This document shows, one piece after another, positions 34,632-46,720 of a DNA stretch of 64,000 bases. Origin of the DNA: Rhododendron vialii (lineage: Eukaryota; Streptophyta; Magnoliopsida; Ericales; Ericaceae); NCBI RefSeq assembly GCF_030253575.1, contig NC_080569.1:888001-952000 (forward strand), given 5' to 3'. How positions within the stretch are numbered: position 1 is the stretch's first letter; each line of letters starts with the position of its first letter. The notes below the pieces were generated by a model. The model worked only from the letters and a program-made list of their open reading frames with translations, searched no databases and was not told the origin of the DNA. A program made the translations under genes and the position numbers.

Positions 34632-34734
34632 CTCTCTCTCTCTCTCTCCTCTCTCTTGAAGCTACGAATGGAAAGAAGACGGAGTGTGAGGTGAGGATAA
34701 GGTTTTATACCTAGGTCGTCAAGTCAGCACTCCC

Positions 34735-34772
34735 CTAGGGTTTTGAGGAGAGTGGGCCACTTGTTGGGCTTT
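34735..34772 (-). promoter_or_regulatory. Telo-box and site II motifs of the eL19 promoter
   Basis: AAAACCCTAG lies on the reverse strand at 34735-34744. TGGGCC at about 34753 and TGGGCT at about 34765 follow. Telo-box plus site II is the known signature of plant ribosomal-protein promoters, and the block lies 105-140 bases before the ATG. Confidence 0.8.
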
Positions 34773-35648
34773 TTTAGAATGTTATCAGGCCGAATAAGTT
34801 TAAAGCACGGATAGCCCAAACTCTCCTCGTAAGAACGGGATTAGAATCGGGCTAATAACTTGTACCAGATCAATTCAGACTCCGTCCCATTAAGATTCTT
34901 ATTTTTTAAATATTTATTTTTGTTTTACGAGACAATTTATATTTTAATAATATATTATTTTTAATTCAAAAAATATATTTATTTTAGTTAACGGACACAC
35001 TCTAAAAAATAGAGTATAACACAGGTGAAGGTTAAGCTAAAATAGCAATTTCTAGATCAAAAAGTTTCTTCTTCTTCAATTTTTTGGTTAGGTATTTTTG
35101 TTTGTTTTTTCTGAATGTTTTTGAGATTCACATTATATTTTCTGGATTAATTATTTGTCTCGATTATAAGAGCCTAAAACGTAAAACAAAAAAAATTCAC
35201 TAAATTGGTATTTTTTTTTTTAAATAGCGGACGATATAAACACACATATATACATACAAATACACATCCAACCATCACTCTCATCACCCCCCTCCCTCTC
35301 AGTCAACTCCCCCCCCCCCCCCCCCCGGCTCTCTCTCTCTCTCTCTACGCCACTTTCTTCCTCCCCACACAAACTTGGCCTCCACTCCTCCCACTCTACC
35401 TATGTTGACCAAGACCACCTCCTTCTTCCTCTCTGCCGTCTCTCTCTCTCTCTCTACCCGATTTCTCTCTCTCCTAATTTTGCTTGGCCTCCACTCCTCT
35501 TCCCACCTATAAATACCCACCCCCAAGCTCCAAAAACACACCTTTCCCATTCCCACAACACAACACTCCCACACATCTTGGAAATCCTAGAGGGAGAAAG
35601 AGAGAAAAATTAGGACTTTTTTCCCAATCAATTCGAGACCAAAGGAGA
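34773..35648. other. Intergenic, CT/CCC-rich with an orphan TATA box
   Basis: A pyrimidine-rich stretch at 35270-35480 includes an 18-base poly-C run (35309-35326). CTATAAATACCCACC follows at about 35506. It looks like a promoter firing to the right, but no host gene follows; an LTR-like sequence begins at 35649. It may be a decapitated promoter. Nothing else was recognised. Confidence 0.4.
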
Positions 35649-36444
35649 TGTAACGCTCACAACCCAACCCGACGCCGTTAGAATCAACCCCTACCTCTTA
35701 AGAACAAGGAAGAAACCTCCTATCTACTTACCTAAGTATATTACTGTTACAATTTTCGCTAAAGTAACAAGAATAGGCTTGTACAATTATTGCAGCAAGT
35801 AACATCTATGTTTGCATGAGAGATTGTTCTTAGATTAGATGTAAAAGTAATTATCGGCTTGAAAGATGTATAAAATTGGCAAATGAGAAACTATAGAAAG
35901 TGCCTCTGGAGTTCTAGCTGTAACGTTTATTAATTTCTTTAGTAAAAGCATGATTTAGGAGTTGTTACTGGATTTGAATATTAAATATCCTTGCATGATA
36001 AAATTATATTTAATGTTAAATGTGAATATTTACAAAATGTTAGTACTCTTGATTGCTCCTATTTTATGTATTGTCAGAACATGCATGAAGCAGAGTAGAA
36101 AAGCATTAAAGTAGGGATTTATTACTATCGCATGCAAAGCAGAAATGTTAGTACTCTTGATTGCTTCTATTTTGTGGACCTGGCATTTTATACTGAAAAT
36201 TGGAGACGGACAAGAAGGGTATTACAATCTAGAGGAGTTTAGTGCAGAGCAGATGGTTGCACAAGAAGACAAACGCCCTGAAGAGTAGAAATTATCTTAG
36301 TACCCCTCCTTTTGAAATCCATAAATGTAATTTGGAATTAAGATTTGAGTATCTGTAATGATTGAATTATCGTTTTTCTCTAAATAAATGTTTATGGAAT
36401 TCAACTTTTATTTAAACAACGCTCTTGAAAATTGGGGTGTTACA
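35649..36444 (+). mobile_element. LTR-like sequence, gypsy-type ends
   Basis: The stretch begins TGTAACGCTCACAACCC and ends TTGGGGTGTTACA, the same end style as the solo LTR in fumarase intron 5. No matching 5-bp flanking repeats were found, so borders or solo-LTR status are uncertain. No internal domains are seen. It is probably an older remnant. Confidence 0.5.
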
Positions 36445-37846
36445 TGGCATGTCTCCTAAAGAGGAAAATAGGTACTTAAAGAATAAGAACGGTAGCGGAA
36501 TGAGGCCTAATTATGTATATGATGGTCATCTCATTCATATACTTCTTCTCTAATTTAAAGTTGAATTTGCCGAGAAAACACGTGTTTAGGATACCCAAAA
36601 AGTATGTAATCCTCGAATTTCATCTCGTTTTTTCTAACCCAACTGGGTAGAAGAAAATATGTTTTAAAAAAACTTCCTTCACCTTTTATTCGTCAGTCAT
36701 ATTTCATCTTTTTTATTTTCGTCCCCAATTTATTTTGGAGTGTAGTTTTACGTGAGACGCAAATTGCTCAATCAGAGTAAAATTTTCCGGCCGCATAACA
36801 GCATAAGTGCGTGCGTCTACTTTTTAGCAATCATGTCAAAAATATTGAAGCAAAGCATCTCCTCCACTAACAAATCTCCACTTTTTTGAAAAAAGATTGA
36901 GAATAAATTCTTTATATTGCGTTACGTCGCCATGTTATATTAATTGAGACCACTGTTTTGCAACGAGGCGCGATGTAATTAATTTAAAGGAATCAAATCT
37001 TTACACGACAGTGTAAAAAATTTATTCTAAAAAAAATTTCCGATTTGATTGACACTCTTGTCCCGGCCTTTTGGTATAGTGGAATATCTTTAATGCTTTC
37101 ACTTTCAATTTTTATTTTTTTATTTAGATCTGATCTCAGTGCTCTTGTTCCATTTCCACAAATTTTTTTTTTCGTTTGGGCCAATGGAGAGGATATATAT
37201 GAGATAGTTCTCCACTCTCTTTAACATGCACCATCTCAAATTTTTCTTAGGTCACATTGCCATGAAAAATTATGGAGCAATTCAGAAAAAATGGGATATA
37301 AAATCCGAACTAACCATCTACTAATATTTAATTTCCCAAAGGTTTGCGCTCTTTGGACGCTTCAAACCCCCACTCTTTTCCTTGCTTAATTGGTTAATTA
37401 ACATCTACTACAAGGAAATTTAAATCATCTTCTTCTTCTTCTTTTGTTACAACTAAATCTCCTCATCACAAACTTAGCTTAAACACAAATCAGAAATGGG
37501 TTGACTTGAGAAACAGTACTCTGCTCCTCCAATGGAACATTTCTTCACTTGAAACAATTTGTTTCAATAAGCCCTCGAATTATTAGAGACGTCTTTACCA
37601 AAATCGTAATCATAAGAAGTCATTAAAAGATTGTCAATGCAACATGGAAGGGTTGAAAGAAATCCTAATCGTATATGGGATACCATTAAACGCAATATTA
37701 ATTTCGAATCATCAGTAGTTTAATGCCCCATTATATATGTCCATTATTAACAATGAAACCCATTATCAACAATGAAATCTTGAACCATATAAAATGTACA
37801 CATGATAATTCTTTATCTTCGATGGAAAAAAACTTTATACTTTGCC
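36445..37846. other. Intergenic AT-rich DNA downstream of the subtilase gene
   Basis: The last 300 bases are probably the subtilase 3' UTR. Nothing else was recognised. Confidence 0.45.
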
Positions 37847-40177
37847 CTACTGCCACACCACCACGATTGGTGAAGTGACCTTGTGTTTGCCGTCGGTCCA
37901 CGTCAGCTTACCGGCCTCCGTAATCGACTTGCCAGGTGGCTTATTTGCTGTGGAAATCCGAACCACGTAGCTCTTCTTCTCACCCTTCCCTTTAAACTCC
38001 ATCATCGGTGGATCAACGGTCGCGTTTACACCTCTTGGCGGGGTAACCGTTGCGACATAGCTCGAAGCACCATCACTAACTTGTGTCACCGTTCTCGTAA
38101 CCGCAACTTCAAATTTGGGCAATCGTGATGACATAGCGACAGCAACGGAGATTGCTGGATAGTTGAGCTCCCACGGTGTGAACTTTTTCCCTTTGCAGCT
38201 AACTGACTTTCTTGTGATTTGGTTTATGTCTGCGACGCTGTAGTTGGATGAACAGAGAAAGTCCAAGTAATCATTCACTGTGAGATCATACACCAAGCCA
38301 GGATCAGCCGCCTTTTGTGGATCAACATGCCCGGAACCTATCCCCCACACGTTTGATGCGCGGTAATCTCTCTCGTCTAGCAATGGCTTTCCGTTACCAT
38401 CAACAGTGTAAGCAGTGGTCATGAGGGCGGACCGGATCATAGCGGGTGACCAATCACGATGAGCTCCCTTAAGCAAGGCAGCCAAACCCGAAACGTGAGG
38501 GCACGACATCGATGTGCCCGAGAGTATATTGAACTCGCTGCGCCTCGCATCCTCTGGGAGTTCAGACGGCGACACGGTGTCAGGCCAGGCGGCCAGGATG
38601 TCAACACCCGGCGCGATCATGTCGGGCTTGAGAACGTACGACGACGCACCATTAGGCCCCCTCGAGGAGAACAACGCAACTACGGGCGCGGGCTTCACCC
38701 CCAGCCGTGTCCCGTGAGGAATTATTTTGGCCCTAGGGTCCTTCGAACGGCTGATGTAATCGCGAACTTTGTTGCCCGCTGATTCGGTGATCATCAATCC
38801 GGGAATCAAGTGCGGGTCCGCGAGTAGACCTTCGCCTTCCGGGGCCACGTTTGCCACGACCACCCCGACCCCGCCGGCTTCCCTCACCGCGAGTCCCTTG
38901 GCGACGCGCGGAACTTCGCCCCTGTCGCACACCACGATCTTGCCGCGTACGAGCTTTTCGTCTAGCGATCCCGGCATGCATAATGTCGACGGACTCAGAT
39001 TGCCTTCGGCAGCATTCATGGCATAAATAAGGGGGAGATAAGTCTTTCCATCCAACGGTTTACCGGCGTATAATGACGATCCTGTGATGACCGTTCCATC
39101 TGCCAAAATAAGATCAGCCGGGAATTTTCTATCAATTGTGCTTGCGCCCACGGTTGTTGTCCAAGGAGCGACATTGGCTACTGTCATGTCATCAGGACCA
39201 CTGTTACCGGCGGAGGCGGAGACAAAGATTCCTCTCTCCATGGCACCGAATGATCCGATAGCGATCGGGTCAAAATTATAAGGACCAGAGCCTTGGCCAC
39301 CAACAGAGAGGGATACGACGTCGACGCCGTCTTCAACGGCTTTGTCGAAGCCCGCGAGTATGTCCGAGTCCAAGCAGCCTACCTCCCAGCATACCTTGTA
39401 CACCGCGATTCTCGCCTTGGGCGCAATCCCCACTGCCACGCCAGCCGCGAAGCCGAAGAGGGAGGCGTTGGCCACTTCCCTTCCGGCTGCGGTGGAAGCC
39501 GTGTGAGTGCCGTGGCCGTTGCTGTCTCTTGGGGACAAGACATCGCTCGAATTTGCCTCCCCGGCATTGTACCCGGCGGAAAAATACCTTGCCCCGATCA
39601 CCTTTTTGTTGCAGGATGTTTTCACGAATTTATCTCCACCGATGCACTCTCCCTTCCAACGAGCTGGGACAGGTCCGAGGCCGTCGTCGTGGAAACTGCG
39701 CCGTTCGGGGGAGATACCGGTATCAAGCAGTCCAATGATGACATCCGAGCCCGAGTCGGACTCGGTTATGAGCCCAGTCGGATTGTTCCCGGTGAGTCCT
39801 AGGAACAACGGTGTCCGAGTCGTCTGGATGTGACGGACTTGGTCTGGTACGACTCCAAGTATTTCTGGGCGTCTTGATAGTTCTTCGGCTTGCTCGGCCG
39901 ATAGTCTTGCAGAGAAACCGTGGAAGACGGTTTTGTATACGTGAAGGAAGTCTGTTTGTTTCCCTCCATGGCTGTTTTTGGATTCAAGAGAGTCCAATGG
40001 GTACGAAGTTAGAGTTCTGAGAGTGGCACCGTACCACGCCTCGACGCTGGAAAAAATGGACGGTTTAAGGTCGTTTTGTACTCTGACAATGAAGGTCTGG
40101 GTACTTTGACAATGGGACATGAAAGGCAAATAGAGAAAAATAGCAGTGGTGAAAATCTGAAGCCAAAATCGACCCAT
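37847..40177 (-). CDS. Subtilisin-like serine protease, SBT1 type, secreted
   Basis: This intronless gene encodes 776 residues from the chosen start. The open frame allows 13 more codons to 40216, but the TATA box at 40225-40234 leaves no room for a leader, and the later Met directly begins the signal peptide (MGRFWLQIFTTAIFLYLPF). Numbering from the upstream Met: inhibitor I9 prodomain about 42-130; catalytic Asp165 (GLLDTG), His235 (GHGTHT), Asn338 (SAGNSG) and Ser569 (SGTSMSCPH). A PA insert lies at about 390-500 and an Fn3-like tail ends at TSPIVVVWQ. Family members are apoplastic proteases that process wall proteins or peptide precursors; the substrate is unknown. It looks intact and is more GC-rich than its surroundings. 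Confidence 0.95.
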   Translation of the reverse strand: MGRFWLQIFTTAIFLYLPFMSHCQSTQTFIVRVQNDLKPSIFSSVEAWYGATLRTLTSYPLDSLESKNSHGGKQTDFLHVYKTVFHGFSARLSAEQAEELSRRPEILGVVPDQVRHIQTTRTPLFLGLTGNNPTGLITESDSGSDVIIGLLDTGISPERRSFHDDGLGPVPARWKGECIGGDKFVKTSCNKKVIGARYFSAGYNAGEANSSDVLSPRDSNGHGTHTASTAAGREVANASLFGFAAGVAVGIAPKARIAVYKVCWEVGCLDSDILAGFDKAVEDGVDVVSLSVGGQGSGPYNFDPIAIGSFGAMERGIFVSASAGNSGPDDMTVANVAPWTTTVGASTIDRKFPADLILADGTVITGSSLYAGKPLDGKTYLPLIYAMNAAEGNLSPSTLCMPGSLDEKLVRGKIVVCDRGEVPRVAKGLAVREAGGVGVVVANVAPEGEGLLADPHLIPGLMITESAGNKVRDYISRSKDPRAKIIPHGTRLGVKPAPVVALFSSRGPNGASSYVLKPDMIAPGVDILAAWPDTVSPSELPEDARRSEFNILSGTSMSCPHVSGLAALLKGAHRDWSPAMIRSALMTTAYTVDGNGKPLLDERDYRASNVWGIGSGHVDPQKAADPGLVYDLTVNDYLDFLCSSNYSVADINQITRKSVSCKGKKFTPWELNYPAISVAVAMSSRLPKFEVAVTRTVTQVSDGASSYVATVTPPRGVNATVDPPMMEFKGKGEKKSYVVRISTANKPPGKSITEAGKLTWTDGKHKVTSPIVVVWQ

Positions 40178-40224
40178 TTTGAAGAGAGGAAGAATGTGTG
40201 GATCTCTTGAATTCACTGTTGTTA

Positions 40225-40234
40225 ATTTATAGTG
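40225..40234 (-). promoter_or_regulatory. TATA box of the subtilase gene
   Basis: CTATAAATTA on the reverse strand lies about 50 bases before the chosen ATG and about 10 before the upstream ATG. The spacing supports the downstream start. Confidence 0.65.
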
Positions 40235-43200
40235 GGCAATGGAATAGGAAATTTTTTAAATTTTTTGTTAAGTAATGGAATAGGAAATTGTTCACAAGAT
40301 GGGTAAACAATCTTTTAAGAAAAGTAATTATAGGTCACTAATGGTATGGACTATATGTGGTGTATATTCTAATTTAACAAGTTTAGGCCCGTTTCATAAC
40401 TTTTCGAGATAGTGGGAATCGGACTAGTAAAGAGGTGAATCCCCTTAAAGAATTCGTTTGCTTTTGCAAAAGTTAGTTAGGAGTATTTTTTTTTTTATTA
40501 TCTGTTCTATCAAACAAGTACCCACTGGACACAAATTAGTGTGCATTAAATATGAATATTCTCCAATGATAAGATATTAATTCTATTAATATCGCGTAAA
40601 TACATATCCTTATTACTCAACTATTTTAGCATGTAATTAAATATCTTACCATAATGATATATTTGGTACTTTTGCAAATAACAGAAATATAAACTATAGT
40701 TTTGCTTTAGCACAATACCATGGCATGGCAAAACTAACTGAAACGTTCAAAATTCAAGTTTTCGCAAAATCCTATAAGAGAGAATAAGTTTCTCTTGCAG
40801 ATTCAGAAAATAGTAATCACATGAGTAAGAAAAACCCAAAAGAAATGAAATGGAAAGAAAAGAAAAAAGAAAGTAAAGAAGTTGCAGTTGGCTCTTGATC
40901 TGTAAAAACATAGATTGAAGACTTTGAATGTAAGACCAAGAAAGTAGAAGATGAAAACATGGACTTTGAACGTAAGATATTGTAAACGTTTCACTATTTA
41001 TGTTTTCCAGCCCAACATTTTAATTGCCCTTGATTTTTTGGAAAACTTCAGAAATGGAAAACAACAAAAGGAGGCAGATTCTTTCAGAAATGACATTAAA
41101 TGTTGAGAAATATTCCATAACTTGTGCCCTGGGGGCATTGGTTAGCATTTGCTCTTTTAGTTTAGAAAATAATTTTGCCACACCATTTTTTGATAATGTC
41201 ACACTCTGCAAGTGTATTTTTTGGTGCAAAAATACACTTGCAGGGTGTGGCATTATCAAAAAAAGGTGTGGCAAAATCACTACCCTTTATTTTATTTTAT
41301 AATCAAATGTCCGAAACAGCTTACACGTACCTCGACTAATTTTAAAGCCTAAAGTTAACGGTTGGACAAATCTTCAGTGACCCCAAGAGTTGGTAGTATG
41401 CTGATTCGATACAAGACCTTGGCGGGTATTAGAGTTTCATTTTACGAAACTGTTCTTGATCGGTATAAACATGGAATCAATTGGGTGCATGAGTACAACA
41501 CTGCAAATTCATCCACTTAATCTCACACCTACTTTGTGCAAATTCGGTACGATAGTAAACAAGAGTCTAAAGTGTGATATGTTAAGAGGAGGATAGGATC
41601 AAAATGAATGATATTGGTGCGGAAAGGCATGTGATTAAAGCGGTCAAAAAAGAATGAAAAGAAGAGAATTATAGTAGTAGCAGTTTAGAGGGCATTAGAA
41701 TAACGGCTGGAAACTGAGAAAGGGGTGCGTAGTGGAGACCCAAACAGGGGTAGCAATTGGCATAATTGCTAGGGGGTGGATATCTTTTGTCAACTTGGGA
41801 AATTGCTTTCAGCCTTTTAGCTTTTACTAATAATATGATTGTGGGATCTTTAGGGCTGGCAAGTGGAAAACTGCCCAAACCTGTGAGCATTAGTGCCTTA
41901 CTTTGAAAGCTTTGTTATGCACCCAGAAAGGGAGGTGAGATTGAGAGCTGGTTTGTAGCGTCAATAGTCGCTTTTGGAACAGTAGCGAAATGGACAAGTA
42001 CAATACATGCGCAAATAAAATACTATACATATGAGATTAGGGTGGTGATGGTGGAGTGATCACTTATACCGAGTTAGGTTCTCTGTATCGAAATCTTGTA
42101 TTCCCCCCCTTAACATGATATTGACTATATATTGAGACTGAAAACACACCAGAATAGATGTGCATCAAGGCTTTGGTACAAAGAACGTAGCCTCCGGCCC
42201 GCCACTAATGCTCGGCCTGGAGTCGGAGGTGTTTGGGTTGTGCTAATGGCCAATTACGTGGAGTTATTCAACAAATGGGGAATCGAAGGGTGATTTGGAC
42301 TTTGGAGTGATCAGGCATTCATTGGCTTTTTCGTACGTGTATCATGTAGTTTGAGTCAATTATTTTTATTTTTATTTTTTTCAAACTGGTAGGAGTTGTA
42401 TTATACTATAAACAGCTGAGTACAACGAAGTTAGATATCGTCGCAAGAAGAGTAAATAACCAAACAAGAGGCTTAACTATCTAATATCACCCACTAGAAC
42501 CTCACAACCAGGCTTTGCCAGCGAATCGGTTATGACCGACTTTCAAACAGAGAGAGAAACAATCCCTCAACTGCGGCAAAGACAACCAAATAACACCGGA
42601 AACCCCACACAGGGGAGAGAAAACTCCCATTAAAGGGAGAGAACTATACCAACAAAATCCAAGGCCAAACCAACCAAACCTATACAAACAAAACGAAAAA
42701 GACAGGAATTATGGTGTGAATTGATTTATTGAGTAGTATCATTCTTGCAATATTTGGTATGGTACTGTGATTTAATACATTAATTATGATTTCTTACTTG
42801 ATTGAAAATATCATTGCCGGGTCATTTTGCATTTGAATAATTAATTATCAGATTGCCCTCCATAATGACACATTATTCTGGTAGTATTTTTCTATTTTAC
42901 CTTTTTCATAAGGTTGGGGAAGACTAAAAAGATCAACAGGTGAAACATATTTAAAAGGGAAGCACTTAAACGAAGTGTTTCGTTTATTCGACATGTTTGG
43001 CATTTAATTGGTTACCTAGAAATGATGAATTTAGTTTCATAACTTGAGTGGTAAATCATTGCTTGTTGGTACAGTAATGCTTCAAACCCATCCGCAATGG
43101 ATACCTTCATCTTAATGGAGTTTATCCTACGTTTACAACTTTCCTCCAATATATTGCCTTCATTACATGACATGAAAGACGCGGGTAACATGACACTTGC

Positions 43201-43577
43201 AACAAAATCGCAAGTGACGGACAAGCCAAGCATCGTGACTGCAAACCTTTTTGTCAGTTCTAGCTGTGAACGCTCTCTAATTAAGGGAAATTCCCAGAAC
43301 AATCTAGCTAATTAGTAATTTGAGTTTTCTTGAATAAACAAGAAGTACGGTCGCTGCCAAATCCGCGTTCATTGAGAAAAGAAAAATCCATGGAAAAGGC
43401 CCAAAAACCAATACTAGTTGAAAGGGGTTTAATATAAGTTGCGTTGAGAAGAAGCAGAATAATATTGATCAGAAATCAAAAGAGCATGTGATTAATAAAG
43501 AGCTCCATATATATATATAGATTTTACATTCTACAACAATATGTTACGAGTGGCGCTTAATCGCTCGAACCCCAAAC
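40235..43577. other. Intergenic region between subtilase and polygalacturonase
   Basis: This 3.3-kb stretch is AT-rich. It contains the small hairpin at 41172-41277. A reverse-strand open frame at 43012-43302 has no family hallmark I recognise. The block 42370-42700 is more even in composition and may be repeat-derived, but I could not assign it. Confidence 0.4.
41172..41277. repeat. About 106-base hairpin (foldback)
   Basis: ATTTTGCCACACC, then TTGATAATG, CACAC and TGCAAGTGTATTTTT on the left arm pair with their inverse on the right arm, with about 5 unpaired bases at the tip. Only a few mismatches are visible. It could be a minimal foldback MITE or a source of small RNA; neither can be shown here. 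Confidence 0.8.
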
Positions 43578-46500
43578 TTACGACGCGCAAGCCGCGGGGC
43601 TCTGTTGACCCAAAAACGCTGCCTTGGCATTTGCACAAGAAGCTGAAAAAGGCAACGCTATTGTCGGAGAAGTAATTCCGATAAAGGTGAGATTAATGTC
43701 AACCAATTCGATGCCTTCACAAGGCACAGTCGTGCTGCATTGCAGAGAAACTGCTTCATTGGTGATCGTGGTTCCCCTTATGTTCCTGAAGTGGACGTCA
43801 CTAATCTTCACTGATGATGACTGCAAAAAAAATAAAAAATAAAAATTCAGGCTATCATACCTTAAGGTTAATTGAAACTGTAATCAGGCAAGGATGATTT
43901 TTTCCTTCAAGGAAAAAATAAAATAAAGTGCATGATCGTGCGAAATGGATAACATGTGCCGGAAACCCTTAGGGGGCCGGGACATAGTATCCTGCCCACT
44001 CATACAAATGGAGGCGAGGAGTATGTTTTACCCCTTGTTTCTGCTTTGAACCGTAGTTCTGATCGATGAAGATTGGATTCCTAACATCGTTCATGACTAT
44101 ATCGTCGAAAACAATGCCCGAAGCGTGAGTTGGAGGAGAGTTGTGCCATGTCTTAATCCTTGCACCGTTCGTCGTATTTGTTAGCGTGCAATTAGTCACC
44201 ACAATTCCTATGACATCCCTTTCATTTGGACGGAGGCCAAGGCTCCCAACACTGCCACATGCAACACCAAACAACCAGAAAATCACAGTGTTAGTAGCTC
44301 TAGCTTGTGATGTTGGTGGGTCATGGGTGATGGCGGTGGGCGGCAGACAACGGTGGTGCTAGTGTGGCAGGAGTGGTAATTCGATACTCTTTTTCACCTT
44401 TCAAAATGGATAAAAATAAAACTATTTCTCCTCAAAATCAAATCATTTTCATTGATTGTGAAAAATACATTCTAGCTATTTTCTTTTGTTTTCTAACGTA
44501 TCAAAGTTTAAAATAAGCCGACTCTAGGTATTTACCTAATTCCGTGTCCCGGGCCACAAGTGATACGAGAGATGTTAAGATTAGAAGAGCCTTCACCGAT
44601 AGAGATACAATCGTCACCGGTCCCAATCGTAGAATCTGTTATAGTGACTTGATCGGACTCGCTTATATGGATGCCATCTGTGTTAGGACTGTCCCCGGGT
44701 GCAGCTATGTTAAGATTATGGGCCGTGAAGAAGTTGCAGTGGAAAATTTTCATGTGGAATCCTTTACTATTCACCAGATTTATGTCTTGAAGAAGTGAAT
44801 TGTTCATGTTGCTGAATACAAGAGACTGCATATCAAAACAAGAAGTTAGCATGTCATACTACACAGACTTCGTTTTCTAAACACTTGCGATTTTTGAGTT
44901 TCACGCAAACAAAAAAAAAATCAACACATCAAATTTCTGTCCTCACCGGTGCGAGACGGTTTTCGCAGGCAGCTTTAAAACCACAAGAATCCTTTGGCCA
45001 TGCCTTCTCTCCTTGGCCGTTAAAGGTGCCTCCGCCTCTCATGACTAAACCGTCAAAGTTTTCGACGGTGAACCATACACCATTATTGTACAATGTGAGG
45101 TCGGTTTGGGCCAATATGGTACCCTGCATTTCAACTGTTATCGGACTCGAGCTACATGGGCCTTGGAAAAAGACTTCTCCGGACAAATAGGTCCCTGGTG
45201 GGATAAGAACAGTGGATGGTCCGGTCGATGCGCATGCAGCGTTAAATGTTTGTATAAATGCCTGGAAAGAAGAAATGATTCTAGGTTAATTAGTCTCTTA
45301 CGAGAAGGCAATAATTATGAGGGTACCAACGGAGAAAGCCGACAAAATTCATGCGGGTCATGGTAAGCCTTATTATTGGTCAGGATACGCATAAACTGGT
45401 TCGAACACCCGAGTTATAATATATATATATACGGAACGGTTCAAGGGACACCTTAAAAAAACACCCATAATCGTAATCTCATAGTTCCCGAACAAATTTT
45501 TATGATCCGAACCGTTCAATGTGTGCAGAATATGATTTTAAAGGTGCTCGCAAGAAATTAGCAAAAAAAATGACCGGAAAAAGTTTGATTTGAACAGTTT
45601 TTATTTGAACCGTTTAATAAAAAAACTGTTCGAAACTGTTCGGATCAAGCCCTTTCCGGTCATTTTTTTTGCTGATTTCTCACGGGTACCCTTAAAATCA
45701 CGTTCTGATCACATTGAGCGGCTCGAATCATCAAAATTTGACCGGGAACTATGAGGTGTTTTTTTAGGTGTTTTTTTGGGTGTCCCCGGAACCGCCCCGA
45801 TATATATATATATATATTACTTTATTATTTGTTGCACATTTTGTATTATGACTTGTTTGACGAGCAGTTCGCAAAAATTACTACTTTTGTAGATTATCAA
45901 AAATTGCTTCAACATGCAACACGAAAAAATTACACCCGTGACATTATCCAACAGAAGTTACAGAACAATTATATGATAAAAACTCAATTATTCAAAATTA
46001 AGAACAGTTTTTTTCCCGAGAAACTCATAAAGCTAAAATTAAAAAAATACAAATCCATCACCTCTTGAAATTTTGAAATCATGGGGTCAGAACTAGAAAT
46101 CATGATTCACCTAACACATTGTGTAGGAAATCATTTTCGAGAAAGTTACCGAAACAACTCATTTTTCAAAAACATGTTCTCAAACGATTTTCGACAAATG
46201 TTTCTGCACAAATGTAGAAAGACAAATAAAATTACAGTAGGCATTTACAACTTACTCCTATTTGTTATCAAAATTCGCTTACGGAAACATGAAAACAAAA
46301 AGGTCGAAAAAGAAAACTGCTCCGAAAATCATGGGATATGTAAGAGAATGATTTAGGAAAGGTGAACAAAATCATTCTCGATGAACTAAATCATTCTCGA
46401 TGTATGTAGCCTCCAAATTAACCTACCTGTGCGCACTCGGTTTCGCCATCCGCCACAGCACCAAACTTTGTAACATCAAAAACTGCAGGATCATTGTTAA

Positions 46501-46597
46501 CAAGGCCACGGCGGGCACCTTTTGCCCCACAAGAGAGCAGCAGGGCTAGACCCACAAAGAATAGAGCATTGACTTCAAATCTTTTTAAAAGCCCCAT
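43578..46597 (-). CDS. Exopolygalacturonase (GH28), pollen type
   Basis: Five coding exons give 412 residues: 46427-46597, 44947-45261, 44536-44825, 44032-44251, 43578-43820. Residues 1 to about 27 are a signal peptide. GH28 active-site blocks are NTDG at 210-213, GDD at 232-234, GHG at 255-257 and RIK at 290-292. The enzyme trims galacturonate from pectin in the cell wall. The sequence style (GPCSSSPITVEMQGTILAQ, SKGFHMKIFHC) resembles the plant pollen-expressed exo-PG clade. Intron 1 holds a hairpin MITE. The promoter and the first 33 codons are duplicated at 53160 onward. All frames close, so this copy should be functional. Confidence 0.94.
45432..45799. mobile_element. Hairpin MITE in PG intron 1
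   Basis: A nearly palindromic element with CGGAACGGTTC at the left and its inverse GAACCGCCCCG at the right. The core has paired arms around CCGAACCGTTCAATGTG and TTAGCAAAAAAAATGACCGG. It sits inside an (AT)n microsatellite, with AT repeats on both sides. A relative lies at 52440-52791. Confidence 0.8.
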
Positions 46598-46710
46598 TGT
46601 GACCCTGAACCATGAACTACAGTTTTTTTCTTTTTTTTTGGTTTTTTATGGGTGACAAAACGGAAAGTAAAAAGTCGGAGACCTAAAGATGATTTTCACC
46701 TTTTGGGTAC

Positions 46711-46720
46711 TATTTATACA
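46711..46720 (-). promoter_or_regulatory. TATA box of the polygalacturonase gene
   Basis: TGTATAAATAGT on the reverse strand lies about 115 bases before the ATG. The same box is preserved in the duplicated promoter at 53370-53379. Confidence 0.65.

Noticed and set aside
35649-36444. Calling this a confirmed solo LTR
   Set aside because: End motifs fit, but the expected 5-bp flanking repeats are absent, so it is kept only as LTR-like.
38459-39833. Several open frames antisense to the subtilase gene
   Set aside because: They are shadows of a GC-rich coding exon whose sense frame carries all catalytic motifs.
43012-43302. 96-codon reverse-strand open frame between subtilase and PG
   Set aside because: No recognisable domain, no promoter signal and AT-rich surroundings; I list the region as intergenic.
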